Source: Numidum massiliense (GTDB lineage Bacteria; Bacillota; Bacilli; Thermoactinomycetales; Novibacillaceae). Taken from it: DNA of 64,000 nt. The stretch spans positions 496,001-560,000 of the forward strand of contig NZ_CTDZ01000009.1 of NCBI RefSeq assembly GCF_001375555.1, given 5' to 3'. This document shows positions 19,695-27,511 of this stretch, in pieces (positions within the stretch are counted from its first letter, which is position 1; each line of letters opens with the position of its first letter). The translations under genes and the position numbers were made by a program. The notes beneath the pieces were generated by a model that saw only the letters and a program-made list of their open reading frames with translations, did not search any database and had not been told where the DNA came from.

Positions 19695-19800
19695 CGTATG
19701 AAGTATCACAGTAAGACACACGTATGAAGTAACACTACTGTAAGATACGCGTATGAAGTATCACAGTTAGGTACACGTATGAAATATCACTGTAAGACAT
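19695..19800 (+). repeat. Degenerate 26/29-bp tandem repeat, four copies
   Basis: CGTATGAARTAT(C)AC units start at 19695, 19721, 19750 and 19776, each followed by a TGTAAGAC/AGTAAGAC-like segment. Spacing is 26, 29 and 26 bases. No spacers and no cas genes, so not CRISPR. Confidence 0.75.
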
Positions 19801-19829
19801 GTGATGTATAACCTTGAGACGCATACAGG

Positions 19830-19876
19830 AAGGGCTGTCCATTAGCCGGGTTAACCGACGATTGGACAGCCCTTCG
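19830..19876 (+). terminator. Strong terminator between dtd and the antiporter gene
   Basis: AGGGCTGTCCA pairs with TGGACAGCCCT around an inner loop containing CGGGTTAACCG, followed by CGACTTTTT. Placed between convergent genes. Confidence 0.85.
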
Positions 19877-19944
19877 ACTTTTTCCACAAACAACTACAGG
19901 ACATGCGATCGTTTATCTACTCCATAGGACATGCCTGTTCGCCT

Positions 19945-21774
19945 TCACTCTAATTCGGTGCGCATTTCTTGCATATGTTCCGGACTGCCGGTAACGAGTA
20001 GCCGATCGCCGAGTGCAATGCGTGTATCGCCGTGGGGAATGATCGAGTCTCCGCCACGGTGAATGCGCAGGACGAGCGTGTCTCCGAGGAAGGGGAGCTG
20101 GCGCAAAAGCACGCCGTCATAGCGCCGATTGCCGACGACGATCTCTTGTAAGTCATCGCCTTTATCTGTCAGTAAAGCGACGGCGGCCGGATACTCGATC
20201 AAACCGCGCAGCAACGTATTCGTCGCAAAAAGACTCGAAAAGGACGTAATGTTGTGTTCCGAGAGTTGTTCTTGCGTCGCTGCTTGGTCAGACAGCACGA
20301 TGATGCGCTGTTCCGGATCGCGTTCGCGGGCGTAAAGGGCAACGTCCTTGTTAAACGTGTCGTTTCCGGTGGCGAGAACGAGTACGTCGGACGCGAAGAC
20401 GTCGTGTTGCACTAGGTCTGGTAGCGTCATTTTTTCAAGATCGACGAGCGGAAATTTAACTTCCTGGGTGACGGATTCCGGTGCAATCTTCTGTTGACTC
20501 GCGCCGTAAAGTGTGACGTGATAAGCCCTCTTTTTTAGGGCTAGTCCGACAGGTAAGGTCGCACCGTTAACCCCCACAATAGAAACAGTCGGCATTTCCT
20601 CCTGCGGCTGTTCCGGTTTGACGCGGTTGAACGCGATCGGCGATATGAGACACGTCAGTACCGCGACGACAATGAAGGCGTCGTGAACGGCCGGTCGGAT
20701 TAACTCTAGCTTAAGGGCAATCGTAGCTGCCGCGATGACGAGGCTGAGCGTCGCCGAAAGTAAAATACCAGCTGACCAAGCTTCACGCCAAGAAAACCAT
20801 TTGCGCAAAAAGAGGAGCGGCACAATTTTCGAAGCGAACAAAGAAAATAACAAGTACGGGACGAGTAGGAGCACGAGCGGGTCAGCGAATAAGGTGCGCA
20901 AATCGAGATTGACGCCGACCATGACAATAAAGATCGGTATTAAAAACCCGTAGCCGAACGATTCCAGTTTGTGTACAAGTTCCGGCTTAGGCGACATGAG
21001 CGAGACGAACAGCCCCGCTAAAAACGCTCCGAGGATGTTTTCCGCCCCGACCGTTTCCGACAGCGCGACGAAAAACAAGATAAGGGTGAACGCGCCGCGC
21101 GTACCGATTTGTACCGTTCCTTTGGCCAGTCGCTGCAGCCAATCGCGTTCGGCGAGCGGTTTGGTAATGCGGTACAAGGCGAAAAAGGCGAGTACGAGGG
21201 TAAACATCAACAACGGGTGCGGCCCGCTGTGAGACGTAATGGAGACGAACACCGCAAGTAAAATCATCGTGACAAAATCGGCGATGACGGCGATCAACAA
21301 AATTGTTTGTCCGAAGGGTGTGTTCGTTAAATTATTCTCTTTTAAGACTGGTAAAACAATACTAAGCGAGACGGTGGCGATCATGAGCGTCATCAAATAC
21401 GGTTGTTGCGTCAAGTTTAACGGGACCATTAGTAGCCCCAAGCCAAAAGAGACGATTAAAATGAGGCCGAAGGCGACGGTCGCAATTTTTAGGGGACTGG
21501 CGGTGTTACTTTTGCCTCTGGAGCGGAAGCTGTCGAAGTCGACTTCCAGACCGCTGAGGAAGAGTAAGTATATGAGCCCGAGTGTCGACAGTAGTTGTAA
21601 CGTCGCATCTTGTTGAACGATGTTGAAGCCAGTCTTACCGATGAGGATGCCGGCTAGTATTTCCGCGACGACGACGGGCATAAATGTCCACTTTAAACGG
21701 TTGATGACAATCGGTACGACGAAGGACACAGAGACGACGATCATGAGTGAGGTTAACGATACGTGGTTGTCCAA
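19945..21774 (-). CDS. CPA2 family monovalent cation:proton antiporter with TrkA domains
   Basis: 609 residues, TTG start with an AGGGGGG site upstream. The N-terminal 380 residues are a 12-13 helix Na/H-exchanger domain (LLSTLGLIYLLFLSGLEVDF, GAFLAGLFVSL). A TrkA-N Rossmann-like domain begins at TVSIVGVNGATLPVGLALKK, and a TrkA-C domain (residues about 525-605, ending VTGSPEHMQEM) follows. The family exchanges K+ or Na+ for protons under nucleotide control. The Rossmann loop reads GVNGATLPVG, not the classic GxGxxG, so nucleotide binding could be altered. Substrate cannot be decided. Confidence 0.88.
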   Translation of the reverse strand: MDNHVSLTSLMIVVSVSFVVPIVINRLKWTFMPVVVAEILAGILIGKTGFNIVQQDATLQLLSTLGLIYLLFLSGLEVDFDSFRSRGKSNTASPLKIATVAFGLILIVSFGLGLLMVPLNLTQQPYLMTLMIATVSLSIVLPVLKENNLTNTPFGQTILLIAVIADFVTMILLAVFVSITSHSGPHPLLMFTLVLAFFALYRITKPLAERDWLQRLAKGTVQIGTRGAFTLILFFVALSETVGAENILGAFLAGLFVSLMSPKPELVHKLESFGYGFLIPIFIVMVGVNLDLRTLFADPLVLLLVPYLLFSLFASKIVPLLFLRKWFSWREAWSAGILLSATLSLVIAAATIALKLELIRPAVHDAFIVVAVLTCLISPIAFNRVKPEQPQEEMPTVSIVGVNGATLPVGLALKKRAYHVTLYGASQQKIAPESVTQEVKFPLVDLEKMTLPDLVQHDVFASDVLVLATGNDTFNKDVALYARERDPEQRIIVLSDQAATQEQLSEHNITSFSSLFATNTLLRGLIEYPAAVALLTDKGDDLQEIVVGNRRYDGVLLRQLPFLGDTLVLRIHRGGDSIIPHGDTRIALGDRLLVTGSPEHMQEMRTELE

Positions 21775-21989
21775 GGAGAGACCCCCCCTGTTTTCTTATG
21801 GAGTAAATGAGACCCATAAAATTCAAATACGGTTATTATACCATTTACGGCTGTGAATCGCGTACTATTTTTGGATGTCGCTTTGGTCTGTCACACACGA
21901 ACCGTATTGCCGTGTTCTCGTTGGGGGGAGCGGTGCCGTGGGGGTGGGGCTGCCGGTGCGGGAGCGATCAAGGGGCTATGAAACGCAAA

Positions 21990-22014
21990 GACCCGTCACT
22001 ATTTGTGACGGGTC
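21990..22014 (-). terminator. Terminator of the DUF2621 gene
   Basis: A 10-bp perfect stem GACCCGTCAC/GTGACGGGTC with a 5-base loop. Read on the minus strand it is followed by TTTGCGTTT. Confidence 0.7.
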
Positions 22015-22042
22015 ACTGTGCCTAGCTATTTCGACGTGTCTG

Positions 22043-22471
22043 TTACCGGTCTAACAACGCGCGGTACGGCGTAATGTCGATTTGCTTTTCCTGTAAATGG
22101 GCGACGAGCCATTTGTGATCGCGCTTCGGTGTCGCTTCGATGTACCCTCTAAGGATAATGTCCATCGTCATCGCGGGTGCTTTTTCCTCGAGTGCAATCT
22201 GACTAATTTTCGCGGCGATCGAGTGTCGTGCCGTGTCGCGGAACAACTGCGGGACCGGTTGCACGAGCTCTTCCAGAAAGGCGAGCGTCTCTTCTGTCCA
22301 CAAGTGTCGTGCCTTACTGACGTAGTGATCTTGCCAATCGAGAGCCGACTTGCCGTCTTTCTTTGGCATGCTCTTCAAAAACTTGCGGAACATGAAGTAG
22401 CCGCCAATCGCGAACATGGCAACTAAAAATAACATCCAGAACACGATAAAGGTGCCAAACATGTCCGACAT
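22043..22471 (-). CDS. DUF2621 family protein (YneK-like)
   Basis: 142 residues from ATG 22471, which has AGGGGTG upstream; a GTG three codons earlier is inside that site. One N-terminal transmembrane helix (about 6-28) is followed by a soluble domain starting FRKFLKSMPKKDGKSALDWQDHYV, typical of DUF2621. Function unknown; probably a membrane-anchored cytosolic domain. Own terminator downstream. Confidence 0.75.
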   Translation of the reverse strand: MSDMFGTFIVFWMLFLVAMFAIGGYFMFRKFLKSMPKKDGKSALDWQDHYVSKARHLWTEETLAFLEELVQPVPQLFRDTARHSIAAKISQIALEEKAPAMTMDIILRGYIEATPKRDHKWLVAHLQEKQIDITPYRALLDR

Positions 22472-22759
22472 GTGATTCACCCCTGTATCAATAAGCGCTT
22501 TTTATAATACCAAACTCATCGTATCAGATTCACTACATTAAACGTATGGGATCGTATACTTGTCCACAGAAACGACCGTGCTCTATTATACCATTTTTTC
22601 ACCATTTTTTCGTGGACTGAGACGTATCTCCGTCTCGAGGCGGAGACGAAATCGTGCTGTGGCCAGTTATGGGGGATGCGCTTTTTAGTTAAGATAAAAG
22701 CAAGCTCAAAGGATACTGCTTTGAGAATACAGAGTAAGCGTCTTGGAAGGAGGTTAAAC

Positions 22760-23266
22760 ATGGCACATAAACATTCCGGATCTTACGCTTTCGGGGTTAT
22801 CCTCGTGATCCTAGGCGCGATGATGTTGTTAGGGCAGTTTGGGATCGGGATCGGCAGTCTCCTCATGTTTGCGATCGCACTATTCTTGATCGTCAAAGGG
22901 TGGGGCATGTTAAACAGTTCGGGAGGTGGTGCTAGGCGGATGCTAGGGATTTTTCTTATCGTATTCGGCGTACTCTGGATGACAGGGTTACTTCCTTTTT
23001 TGTTCGGCTTAGCGATTGCGGTGCTCCTCATTTATTACGGTTGGGGAAAAATTAAAGGTAGCGCGAAGGATGTGGCCCCAGCGAGTGCGCACAGTTCTTA
23101 TGCGGGTGACAGTGGGATGTTCGGGCACAACGGCGATGGGGAGGCGTATGACCGTCACTGGTACGCAGGTAACGACTACGGCCAGCCAAGAAGAGGACAT
23201 CGGCCAGCTGGCGACGATTTGGACGACTGGGAACGGGACGTGAGAAGGCGAGACCGCGATTATTGA
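22760..23266 (+). CDS. LiaI/LiaF-TM-like small membrane protein
   Basis: 168 residues from ATG 22760, with AGGAGG six bases upstream; the frame is open earlier but lacks a site. The first 95 residues contain four short glycine-rich helices (FGVILVILGAMMLLGQFGIG, LLPFLFGLAIAVLLIYYGWG), the LiaI/LiaF transmembrane pattern. The tail is hydrophilic, rich in D, R, Y and G. In the Lia system such a protein is the membrane anchor of the PspA-like LiaH. It heads the module ending at 27497. Confidence 0.75.
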   Translation: MAHKHSGSYAFGVILVILGAMMLLGQFGIGIGSLLMFAIALFLIVKGWGMLNSSGGGARRMLGIFLIVFGVLWMTGLLPFLFGLAIAVLLIYYGWGKIKGSAKDVAPASAHSSYAGDSGMFGHNGDGEAYDRHWYAGNDYGQPRRGHRPAGDDLDDWERDVRRRDRDY

Positions 23267-23346
23267 CCATAGGTGTGAAACGTAGCTGTGAAACGAGCGA
23301 TTGAGTAACGGCTAGCTGAATTAACTAACTTTAGGAGGTACACATA

Positions 23347-24048
23347 ATGAGTATTTTTAAACGGTTCCGCGACATAACGGTGGCGACGATTAACGAGGCG
23401 TTGGATAAAGTAGAAGATCCGGTAGCGATGCTCAACCAATACATGCGCGACATGGAAAGCGAGATTTCGCGCGCAGAAGTAGCGATTGCCCGGCAAAACG
23501 CGATGGAAAAAAGGTGGCGCGCGCTTACGGAAGAAATGGAGCATCGCGCGAGCAAACGGACGCGTCAAGCTGAGCTTGCCGTCGACACTGGCGACGACGA
23601 GATTGCCCTGCGCGCACTGTCCGACAAAGAATACTGCCTATCCAAAATAGAAGAATACCGCCGCCAACACGAAACGGCGAAAGAACAGAAGCGCCAGCTT
23701 TTGGAACAGTTACAGGAGTTAAAGGATAAGTATTATGAACTGAGGAGCAAAAAGTTCGCCCTCGTCGCACGCGTGAACGTGGCGCAAGCGACGAAGCAAA
23801 TGAATTCGGCGATGAGTGCGATCGATACAGACAGTGCTGCCAAAGGATTTTCGCGCATTGAAGAGCGCGTCATGATGATGGAGGCAGACGCTGACGCGAG
23901 CCGATCATTGCGGACGACCTTCCAACCCGATCATTTTGGGCGAACGAGCTTTGCATACAGTGAAAAAGTAGAGGCGGAACTAGCAAAAATAAAAGCAGCG
24001 AAAAAAGGAGCGGTCGAAGAGAAAGATGGCCCTACTTCGTTGAGCTAA
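23347..24048 (+). CDS. PspA/IM30 family protein (LiaH-like)
   Basis: 233 residues, ATG after AGGAGG. It is almost entirely helical coiled coil, with MSIFKRFRDITVATINEALDK at the start and EDPVAMLNQYMRDME, the PspA signature. PspA/LiaH proteins oligomerise on stressed membranes and preserve them. It lies between a LiaI-like and a LiaF-like gene, as in the Lia operon. A terminator hairpin follows it within the operon. Confidence 0.9.
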   Translation: MSIFKRFRDITVATINEALDKVEDPVAMLNQYMRDMESEISRAEVAIARQNAMEKRWRALTEEMEHRASKRTRQAELAVDTGDDEIALRALSDKEYCLSKIEEYRRQHETAKEQKRQLLEQLQELKDKYYELRSKKFALVARVNVAQATKQMNSAMSAIDTDSAAKGFSRIEERVMMMEADADASRSLRTTFQPDHFGRTSFAYSEKVEAELAKIKAAKKGAVEEKDGPTSLS

Positions 24049-24075
24049 CGTTACGGGCTATGATATAGTAAGCTT

Positions 24076-24110
24076 AGCCATAGCTTGGCAACGGGCTATG
24101 GCTGCTTTTT
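24076..24110 (+). terminator. Internal terminator/attenuator between pspA-like and liaF-like genes
   Basis: Perfect 9-bp stem AGCCATAGC/GCTATGGCT, 10-base loop, then GCTTTTTC. It lies 28 bases after the pspA-like stop and 29 bases before the liaF-like start. It would let the first two genes be made in excess over the sensor genes. Confidence 0.8.
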
Positions 24111-24138
24111 CTTCCTGCTAGCGGAGGTGAGCGAAACG

Positions 24139-25653
24139 GTGAAAAACTCGAGGATATCGACTTACTTTCTCGGAATCGTCTTGATCGGCGTCGGTGCCGC
24201 TGTTTTATTAAAAAATTTAGGTATCATCGATTTGCACATTAGTTCATTCATTGCGCCGGCGATTTTACTTTATTTCGGGCTTAAACTGTTGGATCAAGGG
24301 CAATCGACGGGTGGCGGCGTTTGCCTCCTAATCGGGATCGGTTTACTACTCAGAGTGTTCGGCATTCATATTGGCAGTATATTCGGGTTTGCTCTATCGC
24401 TTGCGATTATTTATTTTGGCTACCGCATGATCCGGACGAAAAAAACGAAGCTCACTGTTTCACCTAAGGAGCAGGACGATAGTACAAGTGGTGACACTAC
24501 CGACGGCGAGCGCCCCTGGGAAGACGATCTACTTTGGGAGGAGTTATCCGGCGAACGCGCCAAAGGCAGCGATCATCGGGAGGCGGGGAGCGGTGACACC
24601 GATGACCGCGATGACCGCGATCACCGCGATCGTGGCAACAACGGCGATCCGTCGGGCGGGAATAACGGAAAGTATGGCAATGATCACTCCTATACGACGG
24701 ATGGTCAATATTACAAAAGTTTTACCGATAATATAAAGGACTTCTCTAAGGACATTAGGCGCGACATTGAAGAAAATATCCGCCCGGAAGAGTTGAAACA
24801 AACGCTGAAGCAGGGCGTTGAGCAATTGAAAAAGAACTTCGGGGCGACGTTTGGGAACCGTTACGAGACACCGAACGACAATCGACGAGACGAGCCGTTC
24901 GACGAAGAGCGGCGGGGAGAGCAGTTTAGCGACGCAGCAGAAGGTGAGCGCCAGTTTTACCGCGACAGTGTGGACGATGCTAACCGCCGCGATTACCGTC
25001 GGGACGAGAGGGGCGGTCGCGCGGAGTTCGATGGCGACGCCAACGGTGAGTACCGCGGCGCGTACAGGAAAGGCGACGCGCGCCGCGAGCACCGGAGTGA
25101 GTACCGAGATGCGGACGACCGGCACGAGTATTACGAGTATCACAGCGACAGCGCGGATTGGCGCAGCGAGCGGACTGAAGACGACTGGCAACGAGAGGAA
25201 CAAGACTATTACTACCGTACAGATCCGAGACGCGGTGAGTTTCGCCGCGCGCGTTCGCGGGCACGGGCATTTGCCGACCGTTCACCGAAGGTGACGCACT
25301 CGCTCATCGGTAACTTATATTTGACCGGGCCGCGGTGGGAACTTACCGATATGGACATTTGGCACGGGATTGGCGATGTGAAGATCGACCTGTCGCGCGC
25401 CTTCGTGCACGAGGGAGAGACGGTCGTCATTGTGAACGGCTGGATCGGCGACATCGACATTTTTGTCCCGTACGATTTAGATATGGCGGTATCCTGTCAC
25501 GTCAACATCGGCGATATTAATGTGTTCGGCAACGAAGACGGCGGTCTTAACCGAAGTGTGACGATCGAGACAGCCGACTATCAGACATCTACGAGACGCG
25601 TCCGCATTGTCATTAATTTGATTATCGGCGACGTCGACGTCATTTACGTGTAA
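24139..25653 (+). CDS. LiaF-like envelope stress protein with a long charged linker
   Basis: 504 residues from GTG 24139 (GGAGG 11 bases upstream; a GTG at 24127 overlaps that site). Residues 1-100 form four short helices of the LiaF-TM type. Residues about 100-380 are a polyampholytic low-complexity segment rich in D, R, E, G and Y with one amphipathic helix near DFSKDIRRDIEENIRPEEL. Residues about 382-504 match the LiaF C-terminal domain (cell wall-active antibiotic response), with repeated IGD turns in a beta-strand pattern. LiaF normally inhibits LiaS and is about 240 residues; the extra length is the linker. Confidence 0.8.
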   Translation: MKNSRISTYFLGIVLIGVGAAVLLKNLGIIDLHISSFIAPAILLYFGLKLLDQGQSTGGGVCLLIGIGLLLRVFGIHIGSIFGFALSLAIIYFGYRMIRTKKTKLTVSPKEQDDSTSGDTTDGERPWEDDLLWEELSGERAKGSDHREAGSGDTDDRDDRDHRDRGNNGDPSGGNNGKYGNDHSYTTDGQYYKSFTDNIKDFSKDIRRDIEENIRPEELKQTLKQGVEQLKKNFGATFGNRYETPNDNRRDEPFDEERRGEQFSDAAEGERQFYRDSVDDANRRDYRRDERGGRAEFDGDANGEYRGAYRKGDARREHRSEYRDADDRHEYYEYHSDSADWRSERTEDDWQREEQDYYYRTDPRRGEFRRARSRARAFADRSPKVTHSLIGNLYLTGPRWELTDMDIWHGIGDVKIDLSRAFVHEGETVVIVNGWIGDIDIFVPYDLDMAVSCHVNIGDINVFGNEDGGLNRSVTIETADYQTSTRRVRIVINLIIGDVDVIYV

Positions 25654-25666
25654 GGGAGGGCAGCGT

Positions 25667-26767
25667 ATGCCAGTCAAGCGTCTGCCTAACATTCAGTGGC
25701 AATACATGCGCCAACTGCTGTGGGCGTGTCTTAGTGCCGTGACGCTCGGAGCGATACTCTTTTTTTACGCGTGGTACGCCTTAGCGGAAATTGCCTCACT
25801 CAAGTCGTGGATGGACACGCAGTGGGGATGGTCGCTACCGGCGTTTCCTGGGATCGCTTTTGCCTTTATTTCTATCGTCATCTTTTGGCTTGCTGCCGTC
25901 GTCGTCGGGGCGCCAATTGGCTACATTAGAGGTAACTTGTTGAAAAAAAGGCTGGAAGTCGTGTTACAGTCGACGCTGCGTTTAGAACGGGGCGATTTAT
26001 CGGCGCGTATACCCGATTTAGGGGAAGATGAAATCGGGCAACTCGGGCGGCAATTAAACGACATGTCGGCGCGTTTTCAACAGCAAGTCGCTTCGCTACA
26101 ACGGTTGTCGACGACGAATGTCGAACTGACCGACCAAGTGAAACAAGGGGCCATTCTGGAAGAGCGGCATCGCCTCGCCCGCGAATTGCACGACGCCGTC
26201 AGTCAGCAGCTGTTCGCCATCTCGATGACGATGGCCGCCTTAAAGCGCACGTTCGCACACAATCCGGACAAGGCGGTACAGCAAGTGGCATTAGTGGAAG
26301 AGATGGCAGTTGCCGCCCAGTCGGAAATGCGGGCGCTGTTGCTCCATTTGCGACCAGCGCATTTGGAAGGGAAGAGTCTCACGCAAGGAGTCGGGGAGCT
26401 GTTAAGCGAACTACAAGGGAAGCATACGCTCGACTTTGTGTGGTCGATTGGCGAACTACCCGAATTGCCTAAAGGTGTGGAAGACCACCTGTTCCGGATC
26501 TTACAAGAAGCGCTCTCGAATGCGCTGCGCCACGCGAAGGCGAAAAAAATCGAGATCAAACTGTCAGTCGTCCGGCAAAACATCCGCTTAAAAATAACGG
26601 ACGACGGTGTCGGTTTTTCTGCAGAGGAAAACAGTAAGGCGTCTTCGTACGGGATGATGCTCATGCGGGAGCGCGTTGCCGAAATTGGCGGTGTTTTAAA
26701 CATTTCTTCTGCGCCGGGGAAGGGAACGATGGTCGAAGTGACCGTCCCGCTCGTCGTCAAAGAGTGA
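25667..26767 (+). CDS. LiaS-like sensor histidine kinase
   Basis: 366 residues, ATG after GGGAGGG. Two transmembrane helices (about 14-40 and 55-85) enclose a very short external loop, as in intramembrane-sensing kinases. A HAMP domain (LERGDLSARIPDLGEDEIGQL) follows, then HisKA_3 with LARELHDAVSQQLFAISM containing the phospho-acceptor histidine, then an HATPase with DDGVGFS and GMMLMRERVAEIGG. It should phosphorylate the LuxR-type regulator downstream. LiaF-S-R order supports a LiaS-like role. Confidence 0.92.
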   Translation: MPVKRLPNIQWQYMRQLLWACLSAVTLGAILFFYAWYALAEIASLKSWMDTQWGWSLPAFPGIAFAFISIVIFWLAAVVVGAPIGYIRGNLLKKRLEVVLQSTLRLERGDLSARIPDLGEDEIGQLGRQLNDMSARFQQQVASLQRLSTTNVELTDQVKQGAILEERHRLARELHDAVSQQLFAISMTMAALKRTFAHNPDKAVQQVALVEEMAVAAQSEMRALLLHLRPAHLEGKSLTQGVGELLSELQGKHTLDFVWSIGELPELPKGVEDHLFRILQEALSNALRHAKAKKIEIKLSVVRQNIRLKITDDGVGFSAEENSKASSYGMMLMRERVAEIGGVLNISSAPGKGTMVEVTVPLVVKE

Positions 26768-26852
26768 CATAAAGAGAAACAGGAGAATAGACGCCGCCGA
26801 GCGAAGACTTAACGGTTGTCGTGTAACAACTCACCTTGCGGGAGGGCTAGAC

Positions 26853-27497
26853 GTGGAAGAAAAGGTAAAGGTATTGCTTGTCGACGACCACGAAATGGTG
26901 CGTATGGGCCTAGCTGCTTTTTTATCGACGGAAGAAGGGATTGAAGTCGTCGGTGAAGCGTCGAGCGGCGCGGAAGGGGTGAAACTTGCCGTGCAGACGA
27001 AACCGGACGTCATTTTGATGGATTTAGTAATGGAAGGGATGGACGGAATTGCCGCGACGAAAGAGATCAAAAAAGTGTATCCCGAGGCAAAAGTCATCGT
27101 CCTGACAAGCTTTCACGACGACGATAAAGTCTACCCGGCAGTTGAAGCCGGCGCGTTCAGTTACTTACTGAAAACGGCGCGCGCTTCGGAAATTGCCCAA
27201 GCGGTACGACAAGCGTATCGGGGGCAATCCGTGTTTGAGGCACAAGTTGCGGGCAAACTCATCAACCGCTTTGCACGTGGGAAGCAAGAGCCTTTGCCAC
27301 ACGAACAGTGTACGGCACGGGAGCTAGAAGTGCTTTCCTTAATTGGCGAAGGGCGCTCCAATCAGGAAATTGCCGATCAGCTCTTTATTGGCATTAAAAC
27401 GGTGAAAACGCACGTTAGCAACATTTTAAGTAAACTGGGCGTCGAGGACCGTACGCAGGCGGCGATTTACGCCCATCGCCACGGTATTAGCAGTTAA
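26853..27497 (+). CDS. LiaR-like LuxR-family response regulator
   Basis: 214 residues; GTG start with GCGGGAGGG upstream. A receiver domain with phospho-acceptor D57 (VILMDLVM) and acidic DDH at 11-13 is followed by a LuxR-type HTH (residues about 147-207, TARELEVLSLIGEGRSNQEI, then TVKTHVSNIL). It is probably phosphorylated by the kinase encoded just upstream and activates the envelope-stress genes. The next gene, a CitA-type kinase, starts 14 bases after its stop. Confidence 0.93.
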   Translation: MEEKVKVLLVDDHEMVRMGLAAFLSTEEGIEVVGEASSGAEGVKLAVQTKPDVILMDLVMEGMDGIAATKEIKKVYPEAKVIVLTSFHDDDKVYPAVEAGAFSYLLKTARASEIAQAVRQAYRGQSVFEAQVAGKLINRFARGKQEPLPHEQCTARELEVLSLIGEGRSNQEIADQLFIGIKTVKTHVSNILSKLGVEDRTQAAIYAHRHGISS

Positions 27498-27511
27498 GGT
27501 GGCGAGGGAAA

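Noticed and set aside
24544-25203. A 219-residue open frame on the minus strand opposite the LiaF-like linker
   Set aside because: Strongly biased V/A/I composition caused by the reverse complement of the D/R-rich linker; no ribosome site or family match.
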